Assembly (NCBI RefSeq): GCF_002018875.1
Contig: NZ_MVOL01000010.1
Location: forward strand, 124,001 to 188,000
Length of the DNA stretch: 64,000 nucleotides
Direction: 5' to 3'
Source of the DNA: Pseudomonas sp. MF4836
Lineage (GTDB): Bacteria > Pseudomonadota > Gammaproteobacteria > Pseudomonadales > Pseudomonadaceae
Shown: piece after piece, positions 62,453 through 64,000 of the stretch
Position numbering within the stretch: position 1 is the first letter of the stretch
Layout: each line of letters starts with the position of its first letter
Notes under the pieces: generated by a model
Databases searched by the model: none
The model's input: only the letters and a program-made list of their open reading frames with translations
Told to the model about the DNA's origin: nothing
Made by a program: the position numbers and the translations under genes

Positions 62453-64000
62453 CTAGACGCGGAACTGGCGCAACAGACCGTTGAGCTGCTCGCTGAGCTC
62501 CTTGAGGTGGCGACTGGCGGCGCTGGACTGCTCGGCCGCCATCGCCGTGCTGTGGGACAGGCCTGCGGCTTGGGTCACGTTCTGGTTGATGTCTTCGACC
62601 ACATGGGCCTGCTGCAGGGTGGCACTGGCGATAGAGGCGTTGAGCCCATTGAGGTTACGCAGTGCCTGACCGATGGCATTCAGACTCTGGCCGGCCAGAC
62701 CGGCCTGTTCGATGGTCATCTGCGAGGCACGGCTGCTGTCGCCAATCACCTTGACCGCGGCTTCGGAATGGTTCTGCAGGCGCTCGATCATCGACTGGAT
62801 CTCGGCCGTGGATTTCTGCGTGCGTTGTGCCAGCAACCGCACCTCATCAGCCACTACCGCAAAGCCGCGACCCTGTTCGCCGGCGCGGGCCGCCTCGATG
62901 GCCGCATTCAACGCCAGCAGGTTGGTCTGCTCGGCGATCGAGCGAATCACCTCCAGCACACTGCCGATCTGAGTGCTTTCCGCGGCCAGGGTGCGAATCA
63001 CCTCAACCGCCTGGTCGATGGTGCTCGACAGCCGGTCGATCTGTTGCAGGCTGCCGTCGATATTGACCTGGCCCTGTTGCGCCTGGGCCTCGGCATCGCG
63101 CATTTCACTGGCGGCATGCTCGGCGTTTTTCGCCACATCCTGCACGCCGTAGGTCACCTCGTTGATGGCGGTGGCCACCAGCTCCATCTGCTGCGATTGC
63201 TGCTGGCTGCGTTCCTGGGCCTGGCTGGCGTTGCTGCCCAGGTCTGCCGAGGACTGCTCCAGGGCACCGGCGGACACCTGCAACTGGCTGACCACCAGGC
63301 GCAACTTGGCGGTAAAGCCGTTGAAATGCCGCGCCAGTTCCGTGACCTCATCCTGGCCGTGGGTATCGAGGGTGCGGGTCAGGTCGCTTTCGCCGCTGGC
63401 GATATTGGCCATGGCATGCACCGTTTCCTGGAGGGGGCGCACGATGCTGCGGGCGATCAGCGCCACCAGCAGGCCCATCAGCAGCGCAATGCCCAGGCCG
63501 ATAAACGACGCCTGACGGACCTGGGTGTAGAACTCGGCCTGCATGTCATCGATATACACCCCCGAGCCGATGATCCAGCCCCAGGGCTGGAACAACTGGA
63601 CATAGGAGGTTTTCTGCACCGGCGCATCCGCCCCGGGCTTCGGCCAGCGGTAGTCGACCATGCCGGCGCCCTTGGTCTTGGCGATGTTGACCATCTCGTT
63701 GAACAGGGCAAAGCCATCCGGGTCCTTGATCGCCGAGAGGTTCTGGCCTTCAAGTTTGGGGTTGGCCGGGTGCATGACCATCACCGGCGTCAGGTCGTTG
63801 ATCCAGAAGTAGTCATTCTGGTCGTAGCGCAAGCCGCGAATCACGCTCAGGGCCTGTTTCTGCGCAGCCTCGCGGCTCAGGGTTCCGGCGGTTTCGAGGC
63901 TTTGGTAATACGCCAGCACACCGTTGGCGGTCTGCACCACATGTTGGGTTTTCTGCGCCTTGGCCTGATACAGATCGTTGTGGATCTGCTTGAGCATCAA
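62453..64000 (-). CDS. Methyl-accepting chemotaxis protein with sCache ligand domain, 5' end outside window
   Basis: A chemoreceptor, 515 residues visible, missing an estimated 30-40 N-terminal residues including TM1. The periplasmic single-Cache domain (about 1-160) has the sCache_2 marks YDQNDYFWINDL, MVMHPANPKLEGQN and GWIIGSGVYIDD. TM2 is near 165-188, followed by HAMP and a long signalling coiled coil with the hairpin tip EQTNLLALNAAIEAARAGEQGRGFAVVADEVR. The ligand cannot be predicted safely; sCache_2 receptors of pseudomonads often sense organic acids. There is no C-terminal CheR-docking pentapeptide (ends LRQFRV). Confidence 0.95.
   Translation of the reverse strand: MMLKQIHNDLYQAKAQKTQHVVQTANGVLAYYQSLETAGTLSREAAQKQALSVIRGLRYDQNDYFWINDLTPVMVMHPANPKLEGQNLSAIKDPDGFALFNEMVNIAKTKGAGMVDYRWPKPGADAPVQKTSYVQLFQPWGWIIGSGVYIDDMQAEFYTQVRQASFIGLGIALLMGLLVALIARSIVRPLQETVHAMANIASGESDLTRTLDTHGQDEVTELARHFNGFTAKLRLVVSQLQVSAGALEQSSADLGSNASQAQERSQQQSQQMELVATAINEVTYGVQDVAKNAEHAASEMRDAEAQAQQGQVNIDGSLQQIDRLSSTIDQAVEVIRTLAAESTQIGSVLEVIRSIAEQTNLLALNAAIEAARAGEQGRGFAVVADEVRLLAQRTQKSTAEIQSMIERLQNHSEAAVKVIGDSSRASQMTIEQAGLAGQSLNAIGQALRNLNGLNASIASATLQQAHVVEDINQNVTQAAGLSHSTAMAAEQSSAASRHLKELSEQLNGLLRQFRV

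Overview
The window is GC-rich DNA that reads as chromosome of a Pseudomonas, most likely the fluorescens group. The evidence is a complete fapABCDEF functional-amyloid operon, a pseudomonad-type paa catabolon with its own OprD-family porin and a DUF485/ActP-like permease, a gnd-zwf pair, a FecI/FecR/TonB-receptor unit, and REP/REPIN-type palindromes between genes. No tRNA, rRNA, CRISPR array, insertion sequence or prophage was seen. The density of genes is high and nearly all of the longest antisense frames are composition-driven shadows.

Left part (1-25 kb): mixed housekeeping and accessory genes. In order: a GNAT acetyltransferase cut by the window edge; a LysR regulator divergent from an MFS exporter; a ferric-reductase-like flavocytochrome; glutaminase; a LEA-type lipoprotein; an NCS2 nucleobase permease; an ECF sigma factor, FecR anti-sigma and IutA/ChtA-like receptor with candidate Fur sites; a WYL regulator; an NTF2-like protein; ZapE; a DinB protein; a heavy-metal-type two-component system with a small secreted peptide and the phosphoethanolamine transferase CptA upstream; short-type 6-phosphogluconate dehydrogenase, zwf and a HAD hydrolase in an overlapping operon; and NhaB.

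Middle part (25-54 kb): an aromatic amine and phenylacetate degradation block. On the minus strand paaFGHIJK, paaABCDE, DUF485-paaL-porin-paaZ encode conversion of phenylacetate through phenylacetyl-CoA, its epoxide and oxepin-CoA to acetyl-CoA and succinyl-CoA. paaY and the repressor gene paaX diverge from paaF. Four copies of a TGYGATACA motif in the paaF/paaY and paaA promoter regions are candidate PaaX operators. Next come feaR and feaB (phenylacetaldehyde to phenylacetate). After these lies an aauBEDA cluster for a tryptophan-tryptophylquinone aromatic amine dehydrogenase plus a monohaem cytochrome c, which would convert phenylethylamine or tyramine to the aldehyde in the periplasm. Beside it is a three-subunit GMC flavoprotein dehydrogenase (small Tat subunit, FAD subunit, trihaem cytochrome c) of unknown substrate, preceded by an AT-rich gene-free region.

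Right part (54-64 kb): a small conserved hypothetical gene, a sigma-54 activator with a VpsR-like N-terminus, and, converging on it across a strong bidirectional terminator, the fapA-F operon. fapA has a well-formed -24/-12 promoter with a dyad-symmetric candidate enhancer upstream, which makes the adjacent activator the obvious candidate regulator. The window closes with a NadR-like ribosylnicotinamide-kinase-type ATPase preceded by what looks like an internally deleted pnuC, and a chemoreceptor cut by the right edge.
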